This document shows, piece by piece, positions 29,138 to 36,983 of a stretch of DNA of 36,983 bases. The notes below the pieces were generated by a model. It saw nothing but the letters and a program-made list of their open reading frames with translations. It was not told the origin of the DNA and made no database searches. The first letter of the stretch is position 1, and every line of letters starts with the position of its first letter. The DNA is from a virus: positions 1 through 36,983 of the IMG/VR virus record IMGVR_UViG_3300042114_000139. The stretch is one strand, 5' to 3'. Both the position numbers and the translations under genes were made by a program.

Positions 29138-32100
29138 CGACTGTAACGAATCCTTTTGACGTTATTAACAGCAGAGAAATAACGCAAATTGAAAGCGGAA
29201 AACATATCTATGAAGTTGTAGCAGGCTTCTACTGCTTCCATGATGTTGTCGTAAGCGTAAATGGGCAAATCATATCCGATTATGAGTATGTCGTACAAGA
29301 CGATGATTATGTCGGGTTCGTGGCGGTGCCACAAAAAGGCGGGAAAAATACACTTATGCTCGTGGCAATGATTGCACTGACAATAGCAGCACCCGCAGCT
29401 GGGTTGGCGGCAGTAAACGCAATAGGTGCTACAACTGCACTCGGATATTACGGCGCAATGGGGATAATGTACGGTGTTCAGTTAGGCGTTATGGTTGGTG
29501 GCGGAATGCTTATAAACTCTCTTCTCGCTCCGTCTGTTGCAAGCAGCACACCAACGCAAAGCATAGAATCTTCGCCTACATACGGCTGGGAAAACGCAGG
29601 AAACCAAAGCGCAGAGGGAATCTCTCTCCCTATAATTTACGGCAAAGCAAGAATAACTCCGCCGGTCATCAGCCAATATGTAGAAACGGTAGGCAACAAA
29701 CAATATTTAAACATTCTCTATGCACTGTGCGACGGTGCAATCGCTTCAGTATCGGACATAATGATAAACGATAACCCAATAAGCTATTACACGGACGTTG
29801 TTACATATATCAGACTTGGCGCAAATGCACAAACACTTATCCCATCTTTTGACAATACTAGAGTAGATAACGCAGTCGGAGCAAAACTGAGCACAACGGC
29901 ACTGCTCAGAGAGACGAGCTACAACAGCGTACAGGGCTTGAAGATAAACATTTCAGCACCGTCTGGTATCTATTACGCAAACAACGACGGTGGTCTTGAC
30001 TTAAGAACGGTTACGCTTGTTATAAAGTATAAAAAAGTCGGCGATGCAACTTGGATAACAATTCCAAACACTACGATAAGTGGCGCTTCAACTTCTACGA
30101 TACGCGCAACTTTTACGGCAGATGGGATACCTGCAGGGCAGTATGACATCTCGGTAGCAAGAACAACAGCCGAAAGCACAACTTCAAGAACGCAAGATAA
30201 AGTTTACTTTGAGGGTTTTACAGAAATCATTTACGATGATTTTATATATCCATCAACGGCGCTTCTCGCGATAAAAGCTCTTGCAACAGACCAACTAAGC
30301 GGCTCAATGCCTAAAGTTTCGTGTGTTGTAGACAGAGGGGCAGGCACTTCAAACCCGGCAGTTGCAGCGCAAAATATTCTAACACTTGCAGGCGCAGAAG
30401 TAAACGCTTCACTCTTTAATACTTGGGCAACTTATTGCACAACTCAGAACTTCAAATGCAACATAATCTTTGACAGTGAAATAAATGTGCGTGAAGCTTT
30501 GAATATTGTCGGTATGCTTGGCCGCGCAAATATCATCCAGATGGGCGCTGCATACTTGCCTATTATCGAAAAAGCAGAAATGCTCCCTATCCAAAGATTT
30601 CTTTTTACAATGGGAAATATTATCAAAGACTCATTTAAAGAAGAGTATTTGCCGCTCGCTGACCGCTCAAACGCAGTCGAGGTAACATACTTTGATGAAA
30701 CACTTGACTATGAAAAACAATCAATAGAACTTTACCAAAGCGGCTTTGATGAGTCAACGCAGACGATTAGAAAAGCATCGGTAACACTTTACGGCTGCAC
30801 AAACAGAACACAGGCAACGCGACACGGGCGTTTTCTTTTACACAGAAACAGATATTTAACCAACACAGTAAGTTTTGAAGCTGATGTGGACGCAATCGCT
30901 TGTACCATCGGAGACATCATTGATGTTTCTCACGATGTACCTCAGTGGGGTTTTTCAGGGCGATTAAAAAACACAAACCATAGCGACACTTGGGCTTACA
31001 CGTCATCTGTAGTTGTCAATGGCAACGTGGCCACAGAAGCAAATACAAACATCATTCAGCTTGACAGAGACGTGGATATAGCTGCATCGATTGAGTATGG
31101 GATAATCGTCAGATTAAAAGATGACAGCACTGTAACTGTTTCAATAATATCATCAGAAACACTAAGAACGGACTCAATTCCATTGCCCTCATCACTTAAC
31201 TTATCTATGTTTGATGTGTACGCATTCGGGGAAATAAGCAGAATATCAAAACTCTTTAGAGTAGCTTCCATCTCTCGCTCATCAGATCAGCGCAGAAAAA
31301 TATCAGCGATTGAGTACATACCTGCAATCTATAACGACTACATCGACAATGTTGCAATAGATAACGCATCTGCACTATCAACAGTTTCCTATCTTTTAGT
31401 AAGCAGTGACACCGAAGTAGCAAGTGACGGAAGAAGCATCAACATCATAAACTTAACTTGGAGCGGTCAAGCCATAGCGTGGAATGTTTATGGAAGAGAT
31501 ATCTTGTCTCAAACGTGGATACTTCTTACAAATACGCAAAACACATACTTTCAAATCAAAGATGTCAAAGCAGGCGGTTACTCTTACAAGGTAGGAGAAA
31601 AAGTCGTATCAACAACGGTAACGATTGCAAAAGTGCCGCTTGCAAATGTGCAGAACTTTATCTCGTTCTATCAAAACAACCAACTTGTATTGAGATGGGA
31701 TTTAGTAACTGACACATACAGAACGCCAATATGGTATGAAGTAAGACGTGGACTCTCCTGGCTAAACAGTGAAGTTTTGGGAAAGATTACGACAAACAGC
31801 ATAGTAATAGACTCCGCAGGGACTTACTTCGTCAAAGCGTATTATAAATCGCTCGACGGGGTAGAAGTTTACAGCGAAACTGAAACGGGCATAGTCGTAT
31901 CTTCCGCGAACATCCTCAAAAATGTTGTTGCTACTTGGGACGAATACGCTACGGCGTGGACTGGGACAAAAACAAATCTTACAACGGAAAATGGAAACTT
32001 GATTTTGCCGGCAGGAACCGCATCGGGAACTTATGAGATTCCAACGTCTCACATAGTAACTCTTGCGACTGCGCAACTCAGCACGATATCCATCAGATAC

Positions 32101-32595
32101 AGCGCAAGCGCAGGAGATGAGTCTATTCTTTTTGACTCCATAACAAGTCTCGACACCTGGGCAAATCTCGATGGAGACGTGACGGGCACTTGGAGCGTTA
32201 AACCAAAAATATCAATCTCTCAAGACGGCACAACATGGGGAGCGTGGCAAGACTTTGTCATAGGCGACTATGTGGGAAAAGCGTTTAAGGCGAGGCTGGA
32301 ACTATACAGTTATGACATAGCGGTAAAGGTGTTATGCGACGGTTTCACTTTTACGGTAGATATGCCCGACAGAATAGCAAAAGGAACTGCAATTTCAATA
32401 GCATCAGGAGGCACAAACATAGTTTACTCATATCCATTTCAAACGAAACCAAACACACAGATCACCATCGTAAACGCAACAGCAGGAGATGACGTGAAAC
32501 TCACGGCTGAAACTGCAAGCGGATTTACAGCTCAGGTTGTAAACGGAGGTGCCGGTGTGGCAAGAACAATAAATTATTTAGCACAGGGGTATTAG
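29125..32595 (+). CDS. Tail tip protein, gpI-like domain fused to gpJ
   Basis: A 1156-residue central tail protein. The N-terminal part (about 1-140) is gpI-like: a beta-grasp-like start (VVSVNGQIISDYEYVVQDDD) and hydrophobic segments (KNTLMLVAMIALTIAAPAAG and ALGYYGAMGIMYGVQLGVMV). From about 150 the gpJ-type tip domains follow (YGWENAGNQSAEGISLPIIY, GKARITPPVIS, LNILYALCDGAI). The C-terminal half contains fibronectin-like and beta-rich receptor-facing domains. In lambda I and J are separate genes. Host attachment is expected of the C-terminus. Confidence 0.88.
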   Translation: MAQLTTVTNPFDVINSREITQIESGKHIYEVVAGFYCFHDVVVSVNGQIISDYEYVVQDDDYVGFVAVPQKGGKNTLMLVAMIALTIAAPAAGLAAVNAIGATTALGYYGAMGIMYGVQLGVMVGGGMLINSLLAPSVASSTPTQSIESSPTYGWENAGNQSAEGISLPIIYGKARITPPVISQYVETVGNKQYLNILYALCDGAIASVSDIMINDNPISYYTDVVTYIRLGANAQTLIPSFDNTRVDNAVGAKLSTTALLRETSYNSVQGLKINISAPSGIYYANNDGGLDLRTVTLVIKYKKVGDATWITIPNTTISGASTSTIRATFTADGIPAGQYDISVARTTAESTTSRTQDKVYFEGFTEIIYDDFIYPSTALLAIKALATDQLSGSMPKVSCVVDRGAGTSNPAVAAQNILTLAGAEVNASLFNTWATYCTTQNFKCNIIFDSEINVREALNIVGMLGRANIIQMGAAYLPIIEKAEMLPIQRFLFTMGNIIKDSFKEEYLPLADRSNAVEVTYFDETLDYEKQSIELYQSGFDESTQTIRKASVTLYGCTNRTQATRHGRFLLHRNRYLTNTVSFEADVDAIACTIGDIIDVSHDVPQWGFSGRLKNTNHSDTWAYTSSVVVNGNVATEANTNIIQLDRDVDIAASIEYGIIVRLKDDSTVTVSIISSETLRTDSIPLPSSLNLSMFDVYAFGEISRISKLFRVASISRSSDQRRKISAIEYIPAIYNDYIDNVAIDNASALSTVSYLLVSSDTEVASDGRSINIINLTWSGQAIAWNVYGRDILSQTWILLTNTQNTYFQIKDVKAGGYSYKVGEKVVSTTVTIAKVPLANVQNFISFYQNNQLVLRWDLVTDTYRTPIWYEVRRGLSWLNSEVLGKITTNSIVIDSAGTYFVKAYYKSLDGVEVYSETETGIVVSSANILKNVVATWDEYATAWTGTKTNLTTENGNLILPAGTASGTYEIPTSHIVTLATAQLSTISIRYSASAGDESILFDSITSLDTWANLDGDVTGTWSVKPKISISQDGTTWGAWQDFVIGDYVGKAFKARLELYSYDIAVKVLCDGFTFTVDMPDRIAKGTAISIASGGTNIVYSYPFQTKPNTQITIVNATAGDDVKLTAETASGFTAQVVNGGAGVARTINYLAQGY

Positions 32596-33504
32596 ATGGC
32601 AATACACGATTACAACATTGCAAACGCAAGCGGCTTGAATGTACGAGCAGATATTAACGCTGTTTTGGCGGCGATTTTATCAAACAACTCCAACGCGACA
32701 GCGCCGACGACAACACTTGCGGGTATGTTTTGGTACGACACGACAGCAGGGATTTTAAAGCAAAGAAACAGCGCAAACAGTGCGTGGGTTGATGTGTGGG
32801 TAGTAGGAGCAGGAAGGCTTGCGACTTTGGAATCGCCGACTTTTACGGGTAATGTCGCACTTCCATCCACTACGACACTAAACGGCGGTGCAATAGCACT
32901 TTTGGCATCGCCGACGTTTACAGGAAATGCAACATTTGCAAACATAACGGCGGCAGGAACAATCTCGCTTCCTGTAGCAACAGCGATTGGCGCAGTTTCT
33001 GCTACGGAGATTAGCTATTTAGACGGCGTGACTTCAGCCATACAAACGCAACTAAACGCGAAAGCAGACGCAACGGCCACGACAAACGCGCTGAACACTA
33101 AAGTCGCAACAACATCAGCGCAAGCCCTACACGCTACGGATGCTTTGCGAATAAGTGGGCAGACTCTGTCACTTTACAAAGGGAATAGTGCTAGTGAATC
33201 TGTGACTATTCCTGTGCCTGCAGCTATAGTGCTTCCTGCAGCTGCGTATGATATAGGGTGTTTTATTATTGGTAGACCTGCAAATATAACTAGCTATGCT
33301 ATAGGAAGTACTATTGCAGGAACTTCTCTTTACAATATGCACACGAATCAGACTAGAACTTATGACTCTGCTTGGGCTTCAACAGCTTCAACATCGAGTA
33401 ACGCTACGCCAAGTCTAGTAAACACAGGTAGCTGGCGTTGTATTAGTCCTGCACCACTAGAGTACGCACATGCATCTCCAGGGCTATGGGTAAGATATGC
33501 TTAA
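32596..33504 (+). CDS. Tail fibre protein with TFTG repeats
   Basis: A 302-residue fibre. The N-terminal part (1-75) has TTLAGMFWYDTTAGILKQRN, a common attachment domain. The shaft has ESPTFTGNVALP and ASPTFTGNATFA repeats and the SATEISYLDGVTSAIQTQL motif with NAKADA, known from many fibres. The C-terminal 110 residues are Ser/Thr/Ala-rich and end in GLWVRYA, a typical receptor-binding tip. Followed by a Tfa/DUF4376-type gene. Confidence 0.85.
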   Translation: MAIHDYNIANASGLNVRADINAVLAAILSNNSNATAPTTTLAGMFWYDTTAGILKQRNSANSAWVDVWVVGAGRLATLESPTFTGNVALPSTTTLNGGAIALLASPTFTGNATFANITAAGTISLPVATAIGAVSATEISYLDGVTSAIQTQLNAKADATATTNALNTKVATTSAQALHATDALRISGQTLSLYKGNSASESVTIPVPAAIVLPAAAYDIGCFIIGRPANITSYAIGSTIAGTSLYNMHTNQTRTYDSAWASTASTSSNATPSLVNTGSWRCISPAPLEYAHASPGLWVRYA

Positions 33505-33514
33505 GGAATACATA

Positions 33515-33973
33515 ATGGAATTTACAAATATACAGAATATTAAATGGGCAAATGCAGAGAACACAGCAATATATTGCGAGGTTAATTTTACAAGTGTTGA
33601 ACAAGAGGAGTACTCACCGTTTGGTGCTCCTCTTGGTACTACCGATAAAGTAGGTGAGCTTATTATAGCAGCGTGTTTATCTGGGAAATATGGAGAAATA
33701 CAAGAGTTTGTTCCTGAGCCTATACCACCTCATGTTGTGGTAATCCCACAAGTAATCTCAATGAGACAAGCAAGATTAACGTTACTTCAAGCTAACTTAC
33801 TTTCAACCGTGGAGACAGCTATTGGGAATAGTACAGATGAAGCTATGAAAATAGAGTGGGAGTACGCAACAGAATTTCGTAGAGACTGGATAAGTCTTAT
33901 AGCTCTTAGTGAGGCTCTAGGTATGACTTCACAACAGATGGATGAGTTGTTTCTTCTTGGGAGCTCATTGTGA
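33515..33973 (+). CDS. Tail fibre assembly-like protein
   Basis: A 152-residue protein. The C-terminal half has the widespread pattern SMRQARLTLLQANLLSTVET, IEWEYATEFRRDW and LSEALGMTSQQMDELF found in phage fibre-assembly and DUF4376-like proteins. ATG 33515 is preferred since AAGGA is eight bases upstream; ATG 33497 lies inside the fibre gene. It overlaps the following gene by four bases. Confidence 0.75.
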   Translation: MEFTNIQNIKWANAENTAIYCEVNFTSVEQEEYSPFGAPLGTTDKVGELIIAACLSGKYGEIQEFVPEPIPPHVVVIPQVISMRQARLTLLQANLLSTVETAIGNSTDEAMKIEWEYATEFRRDWISLIALSEALGMTSQQMDELFLLGSSL

Positions 33974-34230
33974 AAGACTACTGCACTATGTTTCCTGAAA
34001 AGGTGCAAAACAATGAGATAGGCGAGAGTTGCTGTAAACAGCACGATGATGATGTAGCACTCACTTATAACCTAATTAAGCCACATACGAAGTTTTACAG
34101 ATGCCTAAGAAGCCGTAATGTGACTTTGACATGGGCTACAATAATTACGCTTGGCGGAGCTATTGGCACTTACATAAAATATCCGTATTTTGCGTATTGT
34201 ATTTACAAAAAAAGGAAAATAAATGAGTGA
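33970..34230 (+). CDS. Small protein with phospholipase A2-like CCxxHD motif and one TM segment
   Basis: An 86-residue protein starting at GTG 33970 (GGGAG upstream). Residues 20-26 read SCCKQHDDD, the signature of secreted phospholipase A2 active sites (CCxxHD), and a second Cys pair partner (YRCLRSR) follows. A transmembrane segment lies at about 52-70 and the tail is basic. It opens the lysis gene cluster, so a membrane-damaging or lysis-assisting role is possible. The catalytic dyad's second Asp cannot be identified with certainty. Confidence 0.6.
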   Translation: MKDYCTMFPEKVQNNEIGESCCKQHDDDVALTYNLIKPHTKFYRCLRSRNVTLTWATIITLGGAIGTYIKYPYFAYCIYKKRKINE

Positions 34231-34531
34231 CGCGAAACTTATATGGATATTCATCATAGGCGCATTTTTGGCATTCTTATTTTACCTTGAAGAGATAATT
34301 ACTCAGAACGAGATTGTAGAAAAAATCGGGATTGTCAAGGTTATTATTTTAGTTGCAACGCACTCGGTGATAGGAAGTGTTGTTATGGTTACAACATATT
34401 ATGGGTTGGTGCAATTCGCTCCGGATTGGCATGATTATTTCAAAGTTGGTATTTCAGGGATGACAGCAATGCTTGGGAAAGATTTTGTCCACTTATATTA
34501 CAAGCTTGTTAAATCGAGGGTAGAACCATGA
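34223..34531 (+). CDS. Putative holin
   Basis: A 102-residue protein with two to three transmembrane segments (about 5-21, 39-62 and perhaps 72-88) and a short basic tail, lying before the spanins and lysozyme. The pattern DYFKVGISGMTAMLGKDFV resembles the end of several phage holin families. AAGGA precedes the ATG. The next gene product is a rival candidate; the two may act as holin and antiholin. Confidence 0.6.
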   Translation: MSDAKLIWIFIIGAFLAFLFYLEEIITQNEIVEKIGIVKVIILVATHSVIGSVVMVTTYYGLVQFAPDWHDYFKVGISGMTAMLGKDFVHLYYKLVKSRVEP

Positions 34532-34812
34532 CAACAATGCAGGTAATCCAAATTATGGCGGTGCTGTACTTTTTGTTTGCGCTGAGATTTACAATCTGGC
34601 GTACAAGTCTAAACAGTTTTATTGTTATAGCAGGTTTTTTCATCATCACGGTGAGTTATGAATTTGAGTTATTTAAACGGTTTTGGCTTGATTATCATCT
34701 AGTAATAGTAGCTATTATTATGACGATGGTGATGGTAAGAGTCGTGTACCAGTCAATACGTAGAGAGCGAATGAAAAGAGTCGGCGGGAGAAGAGCAAAT
34801 GACAAGTGTTAA
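34528..34812 (+). CDS. Small membrane protein of the lysis cassette
   Basis: A 94-residue protein with three transmembrane segments (about 5-22, 30-45 and 55-75) and a strongly basic C-terminus (RRERMKRVGGRRANDKC). Holin-like in size and layout. ATGA overlap with the preceding gene and overlap with the spanin gene downstream. Confidence 0.6.
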   Translation: MTTMQVIQIMAVLYFLFALRFTIWRTSLNSFIVIAGFFIITVSYEFELFKRFWLDYHLVIVAIIMTMVMVRVVYQSIRRERMKRVGGRRANDKC

Positions 34813-35197
34813 CCAAATTTATTACGGCATTGTGCTTGCTATAGTGCTTACGGTTGGAGGGTATATCTACTCTTTAAAAGGTGATATTTCAGAACGTGAC
34901 GGCACTATCGATACAATGAAAACAGATTATGAAACTATACAAAAAGACCTCTTAGCAGAGCAACTGAAATACAGCTTGACTGAGTCTGCCCTTATAGATC
35001 TATCTCACACTATAGATAAACAAAAAGTTGATTACGACAGCGCTATGAAAGAGTTGTTGTCATGGAAACAAAAGGCCGATAGATTTGAAAAAACATCAAA
35101 ATATCTACCAAAGCCTGAAATCATACAAAGGGGGAATTGTGAAGATATTAATGATTACTTCAATAGTCTTGACAGCTTTAATCTTGACAGCTTGTAG
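34799..35197 (+). CDS. Inner-membrane spanin (Rz-like)
   Basis: A 132-residue type II membrane protein: N-terminal transmembrane anchor (YYGIVLAIVLTVGGYIYSL, about 8-26) and a periplasmic coiled coil (35-95). GGGAG precedes the ATG. With the overlapping lipoprotein it should span the periplasm and fuse the membranes at lysis. It shares the motif KYLPKPE with its partner. Confidence 0.8.
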   Translation: MTSVNQIYYGIVLAIVLTVGGYIYSLKGDISERDGTIDTMKTDYETIQKDLLAEQLKYSLTESALIDLSHTIDKQKVDYDSAMKELLSWKQKADRFEKTSKYLPKPEIIQRGNCEDINDYFNSLDSFNLDSL

Positions 35198-35375
35198 CAA
35201 CAAGTGTGAGCCGATTACAAAATACATTCCAAAACCTGAGCCATACGCAGTACCGGTTCCATGCAAAACACCGGAAGTGGTATGTGGGAAATTAATAGGA
35301 AATGCTATCGAAAAGCAGAACAAGTCATTAGAGTGCATTGAAGAGTTGAAAAAAGCAAATAGGGTATGTAAATGA
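35139..35375 (+). CDS. Outer-membrane spanin lipoprotein (Rz1-like)
   Basis: A 78-residue lipoprotein in a different frame, overlapping the 3' end of the Rz-like gene by 59 bp. The signal sequence (M)KILMITSIVLTALILTAC ends in a lipobox with C19. The mature part is proline-rich (KYIPKPEPYAVPVPCKTPEV), as in Rz1. Start GTG 35139 with AGGGGG five bases upstream; starting earlier would break the signal peptide. Confidence 0.82.
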   Translation: MKILMITSIVLTALILTACSNKCEPITKYIPKPEPYAVPVPCKTPEVVCGKLIGNAIEKQNKSLECIEELKKANRVCK

Positions 35376-35764
35376 GCTTAATAGAAAAGATAAAGCATAG
35401 CGAGGGATATGTTGGGATGCCATATAAAGACAGCCTTGGAAAGCCAACTATCGGATATGGAACGCTGCTCCCGCTAACCAAAGAAGAATCTGAGCTATTA
35501 CTCACTCATAGACTTAGTGAGAAAATAAAAGAACTTAGAGTGTATGAGCCATTCGTAAGCGAACTTCCTGCAAATGTGCAAGATGTAATATCAGAGATGT
35601 GTTATCAGCTTGGAGTTGGTGGAGTTTTAAAGTTTAAAAAGATGTGGAATGCACTAAAAGTTGGAAACTACAATGAAGCGTCAAGACAAATGATGGATAG
35701 TGTATGGGCGAAACAGACGCCAAACAGAGCCAAAAAGCTTTCTGAGATTATGGCGCAAGGGTAG
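35372..35764 (+). CDS. Endolysin, T4-type lysozyme (GH24)
   Basis: A 130-residue lysozyme with the catalytic triad at the T4 positions: E11 (KHSEGYVG), D20 (PYKDSLGK) and T26 (PTIGYGTLLP). It cleaves the glycan backbone of peptidoglycan. There is no signal peptide, so it depends on the holin. ATGA overlap with the Rz1-like gene. Confidence 0.92.
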   Translation: MSLIEKIKHSEGYVGMPYKDSLGKPTIGYGTLLPLTKEESELLLTHRLSEKIKELRVYEPFVSELPANVQDVISEMCYQLGVGGVLKFKKMWNALKVGNYNEASRQMMDSVWAKQTPNRAKKLSEIMAQG

Positions 35765-35794
35765 GTGAAGATGACTTAATGAAAAAATAGCAGA

Positions 35795-35828
35795 CACACA
35801 GTAAAAACTTCGACCCTCTTACTGTGTG
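35795..35828 (+). terminator. 10-bp hairpin after the lysis cassette
   Basis: Perfect arms CACACAGTAA and TTACTGTGTG with a 14-base loop, 30 bp after the lysozyme stop. No T run follows, so it may be a Rho-assisted terminator or a processing site at the end of the late operon. Confidence 0.5.
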
Positions 35829-35867
35829 AATCCGGATAATAACTTTAAAAATTAGAATCTTAAAAAA

Positions 35868-35947
35868 AGAGGACAAAATCAAAAAAATTAAATAGTGCGT
35901 TTGGATGGGTAGGCGGTAAAAGTAAGTTAGCATATGAAATTATAAAC
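35868..35947 (+). other. Damaged or phase-variable 5' end of the methylase gene
   Basis: The frame of the methylase is open upstream of its first ATG and encodes LNSAFGWVGGKSKLAYEII, the conserved SAM-binding motif, but holds no ATG, GTG or TTG. AGAGGA (35868-35873) is a good ribosome site and is followed by ATC AAA and a seven-A run (35881-35887). Removing one A would put ATC in frame as (M)KKLNSAFG. Thus both the start base and the frame are off by one. Confidence 0.6.
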
Positions 35948-36679
35948 ATGCTGCCGGAGCATAAACTATATGTTGAAGTTTTTGGAGGCGCATTAAATAT
36001 TTTATATGCAAAATCAAGAACAAAATTAGAAGTCGTAAACGATATAAACTCTGAGCTCATAAATCTACACAGGGCCATTCGTAATAATCCTCAATCATTG
36101 CAAATATACATGAAACAACTCTTAGTCTCAAGAGAGATATTTGAAGATATAAAGCATGGCCGCATGAGACCAAAGAATAATATCGAAAGAGCTTCTTTTT
36201 ATCTTTACATTCTTACTCAAAGCTTTAGCTCCATGCAAGACAACTTCGCCATGAACGCAAAGGCTATGAGTACACCAGGCAATATGTATAAATCATATAT
36301 GAAGTGGTCCAAGCGACTAAGAGGCGTTACGATAGAAAATAAATCATTTGAAGATTTGATTACAACTTACGATAATCCGGATGCATTTTTTTATTGTGAC
36401 CCTCCATATGTAGAGACTGAAAGCTACTATAAAAACACCGGCGGTTTTGGAGCAAAAGAGCATGAACTGTTAGCTGCTACTTTGAAGGGCATAAAAGGAA
36501 AGTTTTTGGTGAGCTACAATGACCATGAAGTAGTAAGAGAACTGTACAAAGATTTTAATATTATGATCAGTAAAGAGATAGAGTACACGCTTGGAAAAAA
36601 TGCACATGGCAAAGCTAAGGCGGTAAGAGAGGTTTATATTAGTAATTATGAAATTAAGAAGGATTTATTTAGTTTGTGA
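35948..36679 (+). CDS. Dam-type adenine-N6 DNA methylase (D12 class)
   Basis: The ATG-initiated part encodes 243 residues; coding signal extends about 20 codons further left (separate entry). Motif I is LYVEVFGGALNILY, the catalytic motif is FFYCDPPYV, and ATLKGIKGKFLVSYND and the C-terminal VREVYISNYEI are typical of Dam-like enzymes. It would methylate adenine, protecting phage DNA or altering regulation. Without the upstream GGKSKL motif the protein should lack full SAM binding. Its stop lies 41 bp before attR. Confidence 0.82.
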   Translation: MLPEHKLYVEVFGGALNILYAKSRTKLEVVNDINSELINLHRAIRNNPQSLQIYMKQLLVSREIFEDIKHGRMRPKNNIERASFYLYILTQSFSSMQDNFAMNAKAMSTPGNMYKSYMKWSKRLRGVTIENKSFEDLITTYDNPDAFFYCDPPYVETESYYKNTGGFGAKEHELLAATLKGIKGKFLVSYNDHEVVRELYKDFNIMISKEIEYTLGKNAHGKAKAVREVYISNYEIKKDLFSL

Positions 36680-36719
36680 GAAGATTTTTGCAGGCTAGAT
36701 TAAGAGAACTTAGCCTCTA

Positions 36720-36745
36720 TGGGTAGCCATAGGGTAACCTTTTAT
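36720..36745. repeat. attR (right copy of the 26-bp core)
   Basis: Identical over 26 bases to 3225-3250. The phage side (left) ends with the methylase gene; the host side holds a terminator and the superoxide-reductase-like gene. In the excised circle this junction would place the methylase end immediately upstream of the integrase. Confidence 0.9.
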
Positions 36746-36760
36746 TTTCTGTATTTCATT

Positions 36761-36784
36761 AAAAGCCCTAAAAATAGGGCTTAA
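36761..36784 (-). terminator. Terminator of the superoxide-reductase-like gene
   Basis: Stem AAGCCCTA/TAGGGCTT (8 bp) with a 4-base loop. On the minus strand TT and an AT-rich stretch follow. It begins 5 bp after the stop of the downstream-encoded gene and differs completely from the terminator at 2995-3032. Confidence 0.7.
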
Positions 36785-36786
36785 AA

Positions 36787-36983
36787 CTACTCAGTAACAC
36801 TTACCTCGACAGGTGTTCCTTCCCAGATACCGTGTTTTGTACAGTAACCATGAGCGACTAGAGTAAGTTTTTTACCAGTTGGGATGATTGTAAAAGTTGT
36901 AGTGTTGTGAGCTTTTACATTTCCAAGAGTACCAGGAACATACGTAGCTTGAGCTAATTTTGTCTCACCGTTAAAAAGAGTTA
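36787..36983 (-). CDS. Superoxide-reductase-like protein, C-terminal part (truncated by window edge)
   Basis: The last 65 codons of a host gene. The segment LTLVAHGYCTKHGIWEGTPV contains the Cys-x2-His pair that, in desulfoferrodoxin/neelaredoxin, supplies ligands to the non-haem iron centre; the preceding part (TYVPGTLGNVKAHNTTTFTI) fits the beta-sandwich. The remaining His ligands would lie outside the window, so the name is provisional. A 10-residue tail almost identical to its end (GTPVEV) is found on the other side of the prophage. Confidence 0.6.
   Translation of the reverse strand, partial: TLFNGETKLAQATYVPGTLGNVKAHNTTTFTIIPTGKKLTLVAHGYCTKHGIWEGTPVEVSVTE

Larger units (their letters stand above)
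3225..36745. mobile_element. Complete siphovirus-like prophage
   Basis: The element is bounded by perfect 26-bp direct repeats. It carries an integrase at one end and then, in order, an immunity region, replication genes, terminase, HK97-type head genes, tail genes ending in a lambda J-like tip protein, a lysis cassette and a methylase. All expected modules are present with no broken structural gene. The two clear defects are the missing start codons at 7832 and around 35878. The gene order matches lambda/HK97-like temperate siphoviruses. The elements at 6746-10068 and 16873-19151 look like added cargo. Confidence 0.95.

Noticed and set aside
32800-33060. Diversity-generating retroelement acting on the fibre gene
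   Set aside because: No reverse transcriptase or template repeat occurs in the window; the repeats are ordinary TFTG fibre repeats.

Overview
The window is a Campylobacterota (Epsilonproteobacteria) chromosome segment, most like Sulfurimonas or a relative, carrying one complete prophage of about 33.5 kb. The host assignment rests on the AT-rich base composition, the short flagellin, the promoter style and the ThiE and LytTR genes; it is inference, since no rRNA is present. Host DNA on the left holds the 3' part of a LytS-type histidine kinase, its LytTR response regulator, thiE and a flagellin gene. Host DNA on the right holds the C-terminal part of a superoxide-reductase-like gene on the minus strand. 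A perfect 26-bp direct repeat (3225-3250 and 36720-36745) marks attL and attR. A 33-bp decayed copy of the 3' end of the same superoxide-reductase-like gene, with its own terminator, lies left of attL. This suggests the site has been used or rearranged before.

The prophage has lambda/HK97-like siphovirus order. From attL: tyrosine integrase (+); a leftward early operon of nine small genes with a putative excisionase at its end; two operators; an immunity and cargo region (HsdR-N-like nuclease, zinc-ribbon membrane protein, then on the minus strand a 2-TM protein, a STAS-like DUF4325 protein, a HATPase and an S24 CI-type repressor); three more operators; then a rightward early operon (Cro-like, CII-like, winged helix, DnaB-like helicase, an O-like initiator with embedded 11-bp-spaced iterons, a CI-N-type HTH and an HNH nuclease). 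Packaging (TerS, TerL) follows. A moron block interrupts the late operon: a minus-strand HTH, TerB-like and PBECR-like nuclease operon plus a divergent Rha-type gene, with its own palindromic operator, direct repeats, terminator and a possible structured RNA. After it come portal, S78 protease, HK97 capsid, head-tail connectors, tail tube, the G/GT frameshifting chaperone pair, tape measure, lambda L/M/K/I-J-like tip proteins, a tail fibre with its assembly protein, a lysis cassette (PLA2-motif protein, holin candidates, overlapping spanins, T4-type lysozyme) and a Dam-type adenine methylase whose start is damaged.

The two best candidates for an undescribed system are: (1) the HATPase, DUF4325 and 2-TM membrane-protein cassette, which appears to be co-transcribed with the CI repressor in the position of lambda rexAB; and (2) the HTH, membrane TerB-like and PBECR-like nuclease operon between terminase and portal. 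Functions given for both are inference. Two genes (zinc-ribbon protein and methylase) have a good ribosome-binding site and N-terminus but no ATG, GTG or TTG where translation should begin.
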